A program made the translations under genes and the position numbers. A DNA stretch of 21,680 nucleotides from contig CAJUSI010000067.1 of assembly GCA_910589035.1 (NCBI GenBank), positions 1-21,680 of the forward strand. Reading direction: 5' to 3'. The notes under the pieces were generated by a model. It saw only the letters and a program-made list of their open reading frames with translations. It made no database searches and had not been told where the DNA came from. The stretch comes from an uncultured Acetatifactor sp. (GTDB lineage Bacteria; Bacillota; Clostridia; Lachnospirales; Lachnospiraceae). Of this stretch, positions 13,311 to 20,432 are shown in pieces. Numbering within the stretch: the first letter of the stretch is position 1; each line of letters starts with the position of its first letter.

Positions 13311-13345
13311 GAGTGAAATAACGATCATTTTTGGCAAAATAGTGG

Positions 13346-13374
13346 TTGCATAGAAGAGTAACTTTTAGTAAACT
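13346..13374 (+). promoter_or_regulatory. possible sigma-A promoter for the purE operon
   Basis: TTGCAT (13346-13351), a 17-base spacer and TAAACT (13369-13374) give an expected start near 13381, leaving a leader of about 320 bases before purE. A TATAGT lies just downstream as a competing -10. The match is moderate. Confidence 0.4.
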
Positions 13375-13646
13375 ATAGTAAGCGCCATTATTATCCTTAT
13401 TTTATGCAAAAGCTGTAATCGAAACAAAAGCAACTTGGCATGGAAAAGGAAAGGTTTTAAGGAAGCTTGCCATGGAAGCGCGGGAGAAATAATGATATAT
13501 CCCGGCGCTGCCGGCCAGCGGAGCGAGGAGGCGCAGGATATTGCCCGATGGCGGAAATTCCGTTTGATCCCAAAGAGGGTTCAATTCTCCGCAGCTTGCT
13601 GCGGGGAGTTTCATCAACGGAATGAGAGAAAATGACAATGCTGCCC
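13375..13646 (+). other. long leader before purE without a recognisable gene
   Basis: I see no convincing gene here: the one open frame (13435-13635) has no ribosome-binding site and odd composition. Short dyads occur, including CCGGC/GCCGG near 13502-13515 and CCGCAG/CTGCGG with loop CTTG near 13590. I looked for the purine (guanine) riboswitch core and did not find it, nor a clear PurR box. Confidence 0.45.
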
Positions 13647-13686
13647 GGCGGTGCTGAGAAATAAGGACAGCACCGCCCCGGCGGTG
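13647..13686 (+). promoter_or_regulatory. competing hairpins just before purE (possible attenuator)
   Basis: GGCGGTGCTG (13647-13656) pairs perfectly with CAGCACCGCC (13668-13677) across an 11-base loop. A second GGCGGTG (13680-13686) can instead pair with the same CACCGCC (13671-13677). The two folds exclude each other. The second ends 5 bases before the GAGAGG ribosome-binding site of purE (13692-13697). No T-run follows the first hairpin, so any switch would more likely act on translation. Confidence 0.45.
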
Positions 13687-13701
13687 GAATGAGAGGAAAT
13701 T

Positions 13702-14250
13702 ATGGCTGAGAAAACAGATGTGTCTGCAGGCAGGCCGCTCGTCGGCCTTGTGATGGGCAGCGACTCCGACATGCCGGTGATGGCGAAGGCGGCGGATATT
13801 TTAGAGGAGCTTGGGATTCCCTATGAGATGGCGATCATCAGCGCCCACAGGGAGCCGGATGTATTTTTTGAATATGCGAAGAAAGCGGAGGAAAAAGGAT
13901 TTAAGGTGATTATCGCGGGGGCGGGCATGGCGGCGCATCTGCCGGGTATGTGTGCGGCAATCTTTCCCATGCCTGTGATCGGGATTCCCATGCACACCTC
14001 CTCCCTGGGGGGAAGGGATTCCCTGTATTCCATCGTGCAGATGCCCTCCGGGATACCGGTGGCCACGGTGGCTATAAACGGCGGGGCCAATGCGGGACTT
14101 CTGGCCGCGAAGATTCTGGCTGTCTCCGACGCCGCGCTGCTGGGGAGACTGAAAGAATACAGCGCGAAGCTGAGACAGCAGGTGGAGGCGAAGGACGCCA
14201 GGCTGCAGGAACAGGGATATCGTACCTATCTGGAGAACCAGAAGAAATAA
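13702..14250 (+). CDS. purE: N5-carboxyaminoimidazole ribonucleotide mutase (PurE)
   Basis: PurE class I converts N5-CAIR to CAIR in purine biosynthesis. The 182-residue protein shows the nucleotide-binding GSDSD (19-23), the catalytic His49 in SAHR (47-50), AGMAAHLPG (74-82), and the block GGRDSLYSIVQMPSGIPVAT (103-122). It is slightly longer than the common ~160-170 because of a charged C-terminal tail. The ATG at 13702 follows GAGAGG. A purK-type partner would be expected for class I, but none is in the window. The next purine gene, purM, starts 209 bases downstream after a repeat- and hairpin-rich spacer. Confidence 0.95.
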   Translation: MAEKTDVSAGRPLVGLVMGSDSDMPVMAKAADILEELGIPYEMAIISAHREPDVFFEYAKKAEEKGFKVIIAGAGMAAHLPGMCAAIFPMPVIGIPMHTSSLGGRDSLYSIVQMPSGIPVATVAINGGANAGLLAAKILAVSDAALLGRLKEYSAKLRQQVEAKDARLQEQGYRTYLENQKK

Positions 14251-14444
14251 GCGCCGGAACACAAAAGACGGCATATAAAAAGAAACCGGAAGCAATAAGG
14301 GACAGTACATAAAAACAGGAATCAGAAGAAATAAGAGGCAGTACGGAGAATCGGAAGGCCGGATAAAAAAGCGTGTCCGGTCTATAGAGCTGCGGCGGAA
14401 GGCATACGGATGCTTTTGCGGCAGGATCGTGCGGCGCAGCGCAC
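14239..14444 (+). repeat. purE-purM spacer with degenerate repeats and hairpins
   Basis: The last bases of purE, CAGAAGAAATAAG (14239-14251), recur as CGGAAGCAATAAG (14287-14299) and CAGAAGAAATAAG (14323-14335); the last two are also followed by GACAGTAC/GGCAGTAC. This suggests partial tandem copying of the purE 3' end. Behind it lie a hairpin of GAAGGCAT (14398-14405) with ATGCTTTT (14410-14417), closed outside by CTGC/GCAG (14390-14424), and GTGCG/CGCAC (14429-14444) just before the purM start region. Confidence 0.55.
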
Positions 14445-14459
14445 GGACAGGGATTTCAG

Positions 14460-15485
14460 GTGGATTACAGAAAAGCGGGAGTGGATATTGAAGCGGGATA
14501 TCAGTCGGTAGAACTGATGAAGGAGCATATCGGGAAAACCATGCGCCCGGAGGTGCTGGGCGGTATCGGCGGCTTTTCCGGCGCCTTTTCCATGGGGACA
14601 GCAAAGGGGATGGAGGATCCCGTCCTTCTGTCCGGCACGGACGGCGTGGGCACGAAGCTGAAGCTGGCTTTCCTGACGGATAAGCATGATACGGTGGGAA
14701 TCGACTGCGTGGCCATGTGTGTCAACGATGTGGCATGTGCGGGGGGCGAGCCTTTGTTTTTCCTGGATTACATTGCGTGCGGCAGGAACTTTCCGGAAAA
14801 GACAGCCGCTATTGTAAAGGGGGTTGCCCAGGGCTGCACGCAGGCGGGAGCGGCGCTGATCGGCGGCGAGACGGCGGAGCATCCCGGTCTCATGCCGGAG
14901 GAGGAGTACGACCTGGCCGGATTCGCGGTGGGAATTGTGGACAGGAAGGATATGATTACGGGAGAGAAGATCGCAGAGGGCGATGTACTGATCGGTATTG
15001 CGTCTTCCGGTGTGCATTCCAACGGATTCTCTCTGGTCCGCAGGGTTTTTGAGATGACGAAGGAGAGCCTGGACACCTATTATGAGGAACTGGGGGCCAC
15101 CCTGGGGGAGACCCTGCTGACGCCTACAAAGATCTATGTGAAGGCGCTGCAGTCCGTGAAAAAGGCCGGAGTGACCATCAAGGGGGCAAGCCATATCACC
15201 GGGGGCGGTTTCTACGAGAATATCCCCAGGATGCTCCCGGACGGAATCCGGGCGCAGGTGGAGAAGGACAGTTATGAGATTCCCGCCGTCTTTAAGCTTT
15301 TGCAGGAGCGGGGCAATATAGAAGAAAAGGTAATGTACAATACCTATAATATGGGCCTTGGCATGGTGCTGGCCGTTGCACCGGAGGATGCGGAAAGGAC
15401 CATGGAGGCGGTCCGTGCCGCAGGTGAGACCCCTTATAGAGTGGGCCGCTGTGCGGCCGGAGAAAAGGGAGTCGATTTATGCTGA
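14460..15485 (+). CDS. purM: phosphoribosylformylglycinamidine cyclo-ligase (AIR synthetase)
   Basis: PurM closes the imidazole ring, turning FGAM and ATP into AIR. The 341-residue length is normal. Family blocks are present: LSGTDGVGTKLKLAF, CVNDVACAGGEPLFFLDYIA, GGETAEHPGLM, GIASSGVHSNGFSLVRRVF, HITGGGFYENIPRMLP and TYNMGLGMVLAV. The start is GTG 14460 (MDYRKAGVDIEAG), with a weak AGGGA about 8 bases before. The 3' end overlaps purN by 7 bases, indicating coupled translation. The long spacer in front with hairpins may set its level relative to purE. Confidence 0.95.
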   Translation: MDYRKAGVDIEAGYQSVELMKEHIGKTMRPEVLGGIGGFSGAFSMGTAKGMEDPVLLSGTDGVGTKLKLAFLTDKHDTVGIDCVAMCVNDVACAGGEPLFFLDYIACGRNFPEKTAAIVKGVAQGCTQAGAALIGGETAEHPGLMPEEEYDLAGFAVGIVDRKDMITGEKIAEGDVLIGIASSGVHSNGFSLVRRVFEMTKESLDTYYEELGATLGETLLTPTKIYVKALQSVKKAGVTIKGASHITGGGFYENIPRMLPDGIRAQVEKDSYEIPAVFKLLQERGNIEEKVMYNTYNMGLGMVLAVAPEDAERTMEAVRAAGETPYRVGRCAAGEKGVDLC

Positions 15486-16111
15486 GAATTGTAGTGTGCG
15501 TGTCCGGAGGAGGCACCAATCTCCAGGCCATTCTGGATGCCATGGAGAGCGGGAGGATTACCAATACGGAAGTGCTTGCCGTGATCAGCAACAATGCCGG
15601 AGCCGGTGCCCTTGAGAGGGCAAAGGCACACGGAATTCAGGGGATGGTGATTTCTCCCCGCCAGTATGAGCACAGGGAGGCCTTCAATGAAGCTTTTACG
15701 GAGAAAATGTGCGCCCTGGCACCGGATTTGATCGTGCTGGCTGGATTCCTGGTGAGGATTCCCCCAAGGATGGTGCATCTGTTTGCAGACAGAATCATCA
15801 ACATCCATCCCGCGCTGATTCCCTCCTTCTGCGGGGCGGGGTATTACGGCCTGAAGGTTCATGAGAAGGTGCTGGAGAGGGGGGTGAAGGTGACGGGTGC
15901 CACGGTGCACTTCGTCAACGAGGGCATGGACGAGGGGCCCATCATCTCTCAGAAGGCAGTGGGAGTGGAGGAGGGGGATACCCCGGAAATCCTCCAGCGG
16001 CGCGTTATGGAGCAGGCGGAATGGGTGCTGCTTCCGGCGGCTGTCGACGATATTGCCAACGGCAGGATTGCCGTTGCAGAGGGCAGGGTCCGAAGGCTTG
16101 GGGGGAGCTGA
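15479..16111 (+). CDS. purN: phosphoribosylglycinamide formyltransferase (GAR transformylase)
   Basis: PurN transfers a formyl group from 10-formyltetrahydrofolate to GAR. The 210-residue protein has the glycine-rich start VSGGGTNLQAIL (8-19), catalytic Asn108 and His110 in INIHPALIPSF, and the later block THV-type ATVHFVNEGMDEGPII with the expected catalytic Asp151. Between them the sequence FCGAGYYGLKVHEKVLERG includes a few more residues than the E. coli enzyme. It starts with ATG 15479 inside the end of purM. It is followed by a 205-base spacer and purD. Confidence 0.95.
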   Translation: MLRIVVCVSGGGTNLQAILDAMESGRITNTEVLAVISNNAGAGALERAKAHGIQGMVISPRQYEHREAFNEAFTEKMCALAPDLIVLAGFLVRIPPRMVHLFADRIINIHPALIPSFCGAGYYGLKVHEKVLERGVKVTGATVHFVNEGMDEGPIISQKAVGVEEGDTPEILQRRVMEQAEWVLLPAAVDDIANGRIAVAEGRVRRLGGS

Positions 16112-16171
16112 GCTTTGGGCAGTAATTTAACTACGAAATCTTTTGCAAAATGGCAGAATTTTGGTTCCGGC

Positions 16172-16225
16172 TTGTCCGGGGCAGGAAATGCAGAAGAAAG
16201 ATCTCAGACGAAGAGGGCCGGACAA
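16172..16225 (+). other. 8-bp stem in the purN-purD spacer
   Basis: TTGTCCGG (16172-16179) pairs perfectly with CCGGACAA (16218-16225) across a 38-base loop, followed by AAGAAGC. It is not followed by a T-run. It may be an RNA-processing or stability element between purN and purD. The rest of the 16112-16316 spacer shows no gene. Confidence 0.4.
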
Positions 16226-16316
16226 AAGAAGCTGCGTGGCGGACGGCGAGGGTTGAAGCGATGGGAATGCTTTGATATAAAAGTTAGAAAGATAACAGGG
16301 GAGACGAGGTGAAGGC

Positions 16317-17621
16317 ATGAAGGTTTTGATCATAGGCGGCGGGGGCCGGGAACATGCGATTGCGCTTTGCATGAGCAAAAGCAGGAGAGTGGAGAAGCTG
16401 TACTGTGTGCCGGGCAATGCCGGAATTGCGCAGATTGCGGAGTGCGAGCCTTCCATCGGCGTGATGGAATTTGACAGAATTGCGGCGTATGCGAAGGAAA
16501 AGGAAGTGGATCTGGTGTTTGTGGCGCCGGACGATCCGCTGGCGGGCGGATTGGTGGATGTGCTGAAGGCAGAGGGGCTGAGGGTGTTCGGACCTGAGAA
16601 AAAGGCGGCCATTCTGGAAAGCAGCAAGGCTTTTTCAAAGGATCTGATGAAGAAATATCATATTCCCACAGCGGCATATGAGAATTTCAATGATCCTGAA
16701 GCCGCGCTGAAGTATCTGGAAACCGCGAAGATGCCCATTGTCTTAAAGGCGGACGGACTGGCGCTTGGCAAGGGTGTGCTGATCTGCAATACCCTGGAGG
16801 AGGCCCGGGCAGGCGTTAAGGAGATCATGCAGGAGAAGCATTTCGGAAATGCGGGAAATGTGCTGGTGGCGGAAGAATTCTTAACCGGGCGCGAAGTGTC
16901 CGTGCTGGCCTTTGTGGATGGCAGGACTGTCAGAACCATGACCTCGGCCCAGGACCATAAGCGTGCCTGGGATAATGATCAGGGACCGAATACCGGAGGT
17001 ATGGGATGTTTTTCGCCAAGTCCTTTTTACACAGAGGAGATAGACGATTTCTGCCGGGAGAAAATCTTTCAGCCCACCGTGGATGCCATGGCGGCCGAGG
17101 GGAGAGAGTTCAAGGGCGTTATCTTTTTCGGCCTGATGCTGACGCCGGAAGGCCCCAGGGTTCTGGAGTACAATGCCAGATTCGGGGATCCGGAGACCCA
17201 GGTAGTGCTCTGCAGAATGAAAAACGATATTCTGGATGTGGTGGATGCCTGCATTGACGGCACTTTGGATGAGATTACGCTGGAGTTTGATGAGAATGCG
17301 GCTGTCTGCGTGGTGCTCGCCTCGGAGGGGTATCCTGTTTCCTATCAGAAGGGATATGAAATCACAGGGCTGGACCGCTTTGAGGGCAGAGATGATTTCT
17401 ATTGCTTCCACGCGGGAACCAGACAGAATGCGGAGGGAAAGTTTGTGACAAACGGAGGACGTGTGCTTGGCGTGACAGCCAGGGGCTCCGATTTGAAGGA
17501 AGCACGCGAAAAGGCATATAAGGCAGCGGAGTGGGTATCCTTTGCCAACAAATACATGCGCCATGATATCGGCAGTGCCATCGACGAGGCGCAGGCGTCC
17601 TGGCAGAAAACAGGTGCATAG
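16317..17621 (+). CDS. purD: phosphoribosylamine-glycine ligase (GAR synthetase)
   Basis: PurD joins phosphoribosylamine and glycine using ATP to form GAR, the substrate of the PurN enzyme encoded just upstream. The 434-residue protein has the normal length. It opens with MKVLIIGGGGREHAIA, has CVPGNAGIAQ near residue 31, and shows ATP-grasp elements PIVLKADGLALGKGVLI, GPNTGGMGCFSPSPF and LEYNARFGDPETQ. The ATG 16317 follows GAGGTGAAGGC. Gene order purE-purM-purN-purD is a partial pur cluster; the genes for the other steps must be elsewhere. Confidence 0.96.
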   Translation: MKVLIIGGGGREHAIALCMSKSRRVEKLYCVPGNAGIAQIAECEPSIGVMEFDRIAAYAKEKEVDLVFVAPDDPLAGGLVDVLKAEGLRVFGPEKKAAILESSKAFSKDLMKKYHIPTAAYENFNDPEAALKYLETAKMPIVLKADGLALGKGVLICNTLEEARAGVKEIMQEKHFGNAGNVLVAEEFLTGREVSVLAFVDGRTVRTMTSAQDHKRAWDNDQGPNTGGMGCFSPSPFYTEEIDDFCREKIFQPTVDAMAAEGREFKGVIFFGLMLTPEGPRVLEYNARFGDPETQVVLCRMKNDILDVVDACIDGTLDEITLEFDENAAVCVVLASEGYPVSYQKGYEITGLDRFEGRDDFYCFHAGTRQNAEGKFVTNGGRVLGVTARGSDLKEAREKAYKAAEWVSFANKYMRHDIGSAIDEAQASWQKTGA

Positions 17622-17638
17622 AAATGGAGGCGTTACAT

Positions 17639-18091
17639 ATGAACAATCTTGGTGAATTAGATGTATACAATATTCCGCGGGTATGCAGGGAATGCGGCGG
17701 AGTGATGATATTCAAAGGGGTCGGCGAATATCATTGCGAGAGCTGCGGAGCGGTGGACTATGATGACTACGGGAAGGTGCGGGGCTATATTGAGCAGCAC
17801 AAGGGCGCTACAGCGGCACAGATTGAGGAAGCGGTGGGAGTGTCCCAACGCAATATCAGGAGGCTTTTGAAGGACGGAAGGCTGGAAATAGCGGAGGGCT
17901 CCAAGATGTTTCTGCGCTGCGAGCTGTGCGGAAAGCAGATCCGTTCCGGCCAGTACTGTCCGGAATGTGAGATTAAGGTGCATCGCAATCTGGAGGAAAA
18001 GCAGAGGGAAATGCTGCGTAAGAATGCCCAGGGCTTCGGCATGGAGCAGAAGAGCGAGGACGGGCAGAGGAGATTTACGCGAGATAATTAA
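17639..18091 (+). CDS. zinc-ribbon/helix-turn-helix protein, YvyF-like (flagellar-operon type)
   Basis: A 150-residue protein with an N-terminal zinc ribbon (Cys16, Cys19, Cys33, Cys36), a winged helix-turn-helix-like middle (ATAAQIEEAVGVSQRNIRRL, 57-76) and a second zinc site (Cys94, Cys97, Cys107, Cys110), then a charged helical tail. This order resembles the YvyF/TIGR03826 proteins found near flagellar genes in Bacillota, but no flagellar gene is in the window, so a motility role is unproved. It may bind DNA or RNA, or regulate another protein. I chose ATG 17639 because GGAGG lies 8 bases before it; ATG 17624 would put the start on that site. The gene follows purD closely and precedes the SH3 protein by 17 bases. 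Confidence 0.72.
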   Translation: MNNLGELDVYNIPRVCRECGGVMIFKGVGEYHCESCGAVDYDDYGKVRGYIEQHKGATAAQIEEAVGVSQRNIRRLLKDGRLEIAEGSKMFLRCELCGKQIRSGQYCPECEIKVHRNLEEKQREMLRKNAQGFGMEQKSEDGQRRFTRDN

Positions 18092-18108
18092 GCAAGGAGA
18101 AGAAACCG

Positions 18109-19617
18109 ATGAGAAAAGCAAAAGAGTTACGGAAAAAGCTGCTGGCGGGAATTGCTGCATTTTCGCTGGCAATTGGCATATTTGCCGCGGGAATTGCCAT
18201 GAACACCTTCGTAAGCTATGCGGAGGGACAGGTTAAGGTAACCACCCCGAAGGGTGCAAATGTGCGAAAGGAGGCAAATTCTTCCAGTGAAAAGGTGGGA
18301 GGAGCCGAAAATGGGCAGACATTTGAGGTCATCAGCCAGGTGCAGGGTTCTGACGGGCTGACCTGGTATCAGATTCAGCTCAATGCCACCACAACCGGCT
18401 ATATCCGCTCCGACCTGGTGGAGTATATTGCACCGGCCGTTGCTCCCGAGGGAGGAGAGCCTGCTGCGCCGGTAGAGGTGACGGAGGTGAATCCCGTGAG
18501 CGCCACGGTGTCGAAGGAGGGGGGCAAAATTACCGATAATGCCGCCGCCGGTGCGCAGACGGTAGCGGATGTGGCCGTACAGACTGTGCTGACGGTAACC
18601 GGTCAGGCCACGGATGCGGAGGGAGCCGTCTGGTACAGGGTGAGCTTTACCTCCGGAGAGAACCAGGTGCAGGGCTTTATCCGGGACGAGTTTCTGACCC
18701 TTTCCGGGGAGCTGACGCCGGTAACGAACGAGCCGCCTGTGGAGACGACGCCTGAACCGCCAGTAGAGGAGGTCAAGGATTACGACACGCTGTTCCATGA
18801 GGGGGACTGGCTCCTGTATGTCCGTTCAGAAGATAAGTATTACAGCATCAAGGATCTGTTCGACACTGCGAAGAATAACGGCAGTGCGTACGAGGAAAGC
18901 GAGAAGACCGTAAAGACGCAGAAGATTATCATTATCATTCTGGTATTCCTGCTGGTGGCGGCAGTGGCAGGGATTGCGTTCCTTGTGTTTAAGATCAGGG
19001 ATATGATGGATTCCGCATATTTCAATCAGGTGGAAAAGGAAGCGCTCAGGAAGAGAAAACCTTCCGACGGACAGGGAACCAGGAAAGTGACTCATACTGT
19101 GGGAGCGGACAGACAGCCCGGAAGGAATGCCGGAGCCAGGCCTGCGGGGAGCGGGCAGGGAACCAGACCCATGGGAAGCGGGCAGAGAACCAGACCTGCG
19201 GGAAGTACCCAGGGAGCCAGGCCTGCGGGAAGCGGGCAGGGAACCAGATCTGTGGGAAATCCCCAGGGAACCAGGCCTGCGGGAAGCGGGCAGGGAGTCA
19301 GGCCAACGGGAAGTCCCCAGGGAACCAGACCTGCAGGAAGCACTCAGGGGGGCAGAGCTGTGGGAGGAGTCCAGGGAACCAGACCTGCGGGAAGCACCCA
19401 GGGAGTCAGACCCATGGGAAGCGGCCAGGGAACCAGGCCGGGCGGAACGGTACACAGACCTTCGGAGACATCCCAGGGAATGGGAGGAACCCAGCAGAGC
19501 GCCAGATCGGCACAGCCCGGTCAGGGAAGCCCTCAGAAGGCACAGCCGAAGAATTTCATGGCGGATGATGATTTTGACTTTGAATTCCTCAATTATGACG
19601 AGGACGGAGAACAATAA
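18109..19617 (+). CDS. SH3-domain membrane protein with repetitive Arg/Gly/Pro-rich tail
   Basis: A 502-residue protein. Residues 8-32 form a signal peptide or membrane anchor. Two bacterial SH3-like domains follow, about 41-106 (KGANVRKEANSSSEKVG...GYIRSDLVEY) and a more diverged one at about 127-198 (ending GFIRDEFLTL), then a Pro/Glu-rich linker. A transmembrane helix (273-296, IIIIILVFLLVAAVAG) separates them from a tail that should lie in the cytosol. The tail has 12 copies of a 9-residue unit (343-450, typical TRPAGSGQG), and ends with an acidic motif DDDFDFEFLNYDED. The SH3 domains may bind cell wall; the role of the tail is unknown. ATG 18109 follows AAGGAGA. A terminator lies 13 bases after the stop, closing the operon. 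Confidence 0.8.
   Translation: MRKAKELRKKLLAGIAAFSLAIGIFAAGIAMNTFVSYAEGQVKVTTPKGANVRKEANSSSEKVGGAENGQTFEVISQVQGSDGLTWYQIQLNATTTGYIRSDLVEYIAPAVAPEGGEPAAPVEVTEVNPVSATVSKEGGKITDNAAAGAQTVADVAVQTVLTVTGQATDAEGAVWYRVSFTSGENQVQGFIRDEFLTLSGELTPVTNEPPVETTPEPPVEEVKDYDTLFHEGDWLLYVRSEDKYYSIKDLFDTAKNNGSAYEESEKTVKTQKIIIIILVFLLVAAVAGIAFLVFKIRDMMDSAYFNQVEKEALRKRKPSDGQGTRKVTHTVGADRQPGRNAGARPAGSGQGTRPMGSGQRTRPAGSTQGARPAGSGQGTRSVGNPQGTRPAGSGQGVRPTGSPQGTRPAGSTQGGRAVGGVQGTRPAGSTQGVRPMGSGQGTRPGGTVHRPSETSQGMGGTQQSARSAQPGQGSPQKAQPKNFMADDDFDFEFLNYDEDGEQ
19135..19458 (+). repeat. 27-bp minisatellite, 12 units, inside the SH3 protein gene
   Basis: Twelve consecutive 27-base units encode the 9-residue repeat (T/A/V)RP(A/M)GS(G/T/P)QG. 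The units differ at several positions but stay in frame; unit 12 is diverged (TRPGGTVHR). As 27 is a multiple of 3, other frames and the opposite strand also stay open here, producing spurious long frames. Such arrays can change length by recombination or slippage. Confidence 0.93.
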
Positions 19618-19629
19618 TATCTGATCAGG

Positions 19630-19663
19630 ACAGGGAATATTCCGAAGGGGTACTCCCTGTTTT
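19630..19663 (+). terminator. probable intrinsic terminator after the SH3 protein gene
   Basis: ACAGGGA (19630-19636) pairs with TCCCTGT (19654-19660), followed by TTTT and C. The 17-base loop can form extra pairs. A second dyad, CATCAT (19664-19669) with ATGATG (19689-19694), follows at once. The T-run is short, so efficiency may be moderate. Confidence 0.6.
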
Positions 19664-19757
19664 CATCATGTGGGAAAGCTTATCCTATATGATGAAAAGC
19701 TTCAGAGGATGTGCATGTCATATTTCTAAAAAAGCTCTAAAATTTTATCAGCTTTGG

Positions 19758-19786
19758 TTGACAGTATCAAAAGGCTGATTTATGAT
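19758..19786 (+). promoter_or_regulatory. strong sigma-A promoter for the GntR gene
   Basis: A perfect TTGACA (19758-19763), a 17-base spacer and TATGAT (19781-19786) give a start near 19793. The leader is about 79 bases up to ATG 19872. This is the best promoter in the second half of the window and may also serve clpC. Confidence 0.75.
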
Positions 19787-19871
19787 TTATACGGAGAAAA
19801 TTCAGACGGCAGAGGACGGCGCATCTTTTTCCGGAAGGAAATGCCGTACAGGAAGCAGAAGGAGGCTGTGG

Positions 19872-20240
19872 ATGATAGTTGAAATTGATTTTAACAGTGA
19901 TGAGGCTTTATATCTCCAGTTATGCAACCAGATTATCATGGGAATAGCATCCTCCCGGTTCCGGGAGGGGGATTCTCTTCCCAGCGTACGCCAGATGGCG
20001 GATACTATCGGCATTAATATGCATACGGTGAACAAGGCCTACAGCATACTGAGGCAGGAGGGGTATCTGAAGCTCGACCGGAGACGCGGAGCCGTGATTG
20101 CCGTGGACACCGACAGAATGCGGATGCTTGAGGAATTAAAGAAGGAGCTCCAGATCATCCTTGCCAAGAGCAGCTGCAAGAATATATCCAAAGAGGAAAT
20201 ACATGAATTGATTGAAGAAATCTACGAAGATTATATTTGA
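19872..20240 (+). CDS. GntR-family transcriptional regulator, YtrA type
   Basis: A 122-residue DNA-binding protein made of the GntR winged helix-turn-helix and a short helical tail, as in the YtrA subfamily. Recognisable parts are ALYLQLCNQIIMGIASSRFREGDSLPSVRQMADTIG (early, split here only for description), the recognition helix region NMHTVNKAYSILRQEG, and the wing LKLDRRRGAVIAV. YtrA proteins usually repress ABC transporter genes beside them; none is downstream here. ATG 19872 follows AAGGAGG by 6 bases; the upstream ATG at 19782 lies in the -10 box and cannot be the start. The neighbour downstream is clpC after 192 bases. Confidence 0.9.
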   Translation: MIVEIDFNSDEALYLQLCNQIIMGIASSRFREGDSLPSVRQMADTIGINMHTVNKAYSILRQEGYLKLDRRRGAVIAVDTDRMRMLEELKKELQIILAKSSCKNISKEEIHELIEEIYEDYI

Positions 20241-20432
20241 CCTTTTCCGATGGGAGAATCTGTGTCCACGCCGCGGCACGGTATCCCAGGGCGGGCAGGA
20301 AGGGGCTGCGCGGCAATGCTGTCAGCATACAATATGCAGTGGTGAGTTCCGGTGTATCACGGCATGGATTGCGGAAGGACAGTCAGCTCCCGACAGCCTC
20401 CGGGTATTATGCGGCGTAGAAATGAGGAATAT

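Noticed and set aside
13435..13635. 66-codon frame upstream of purE
   Set aside because: No ribosome-binding site, unusual composition and overlap with hairpins; more likely leader.
13375..13701. Purine (guanine) riboswitch upstream of purE
   Set aside because: I searched for the conserved core of the three-way junction and found no match; only other hairpins are present.
19135..19458. CRISPR array
   Set aside because: The 27-base units are contiguous, in-frame and degenerate, with no spacers and no cas genes.
18826..19614. 262-codon minus-strand frame rich in Ser/Gly repeats
   Set aside because: It arises because the 27-bp repeat keeps all frames open; no ribosome site and no promoter support it.
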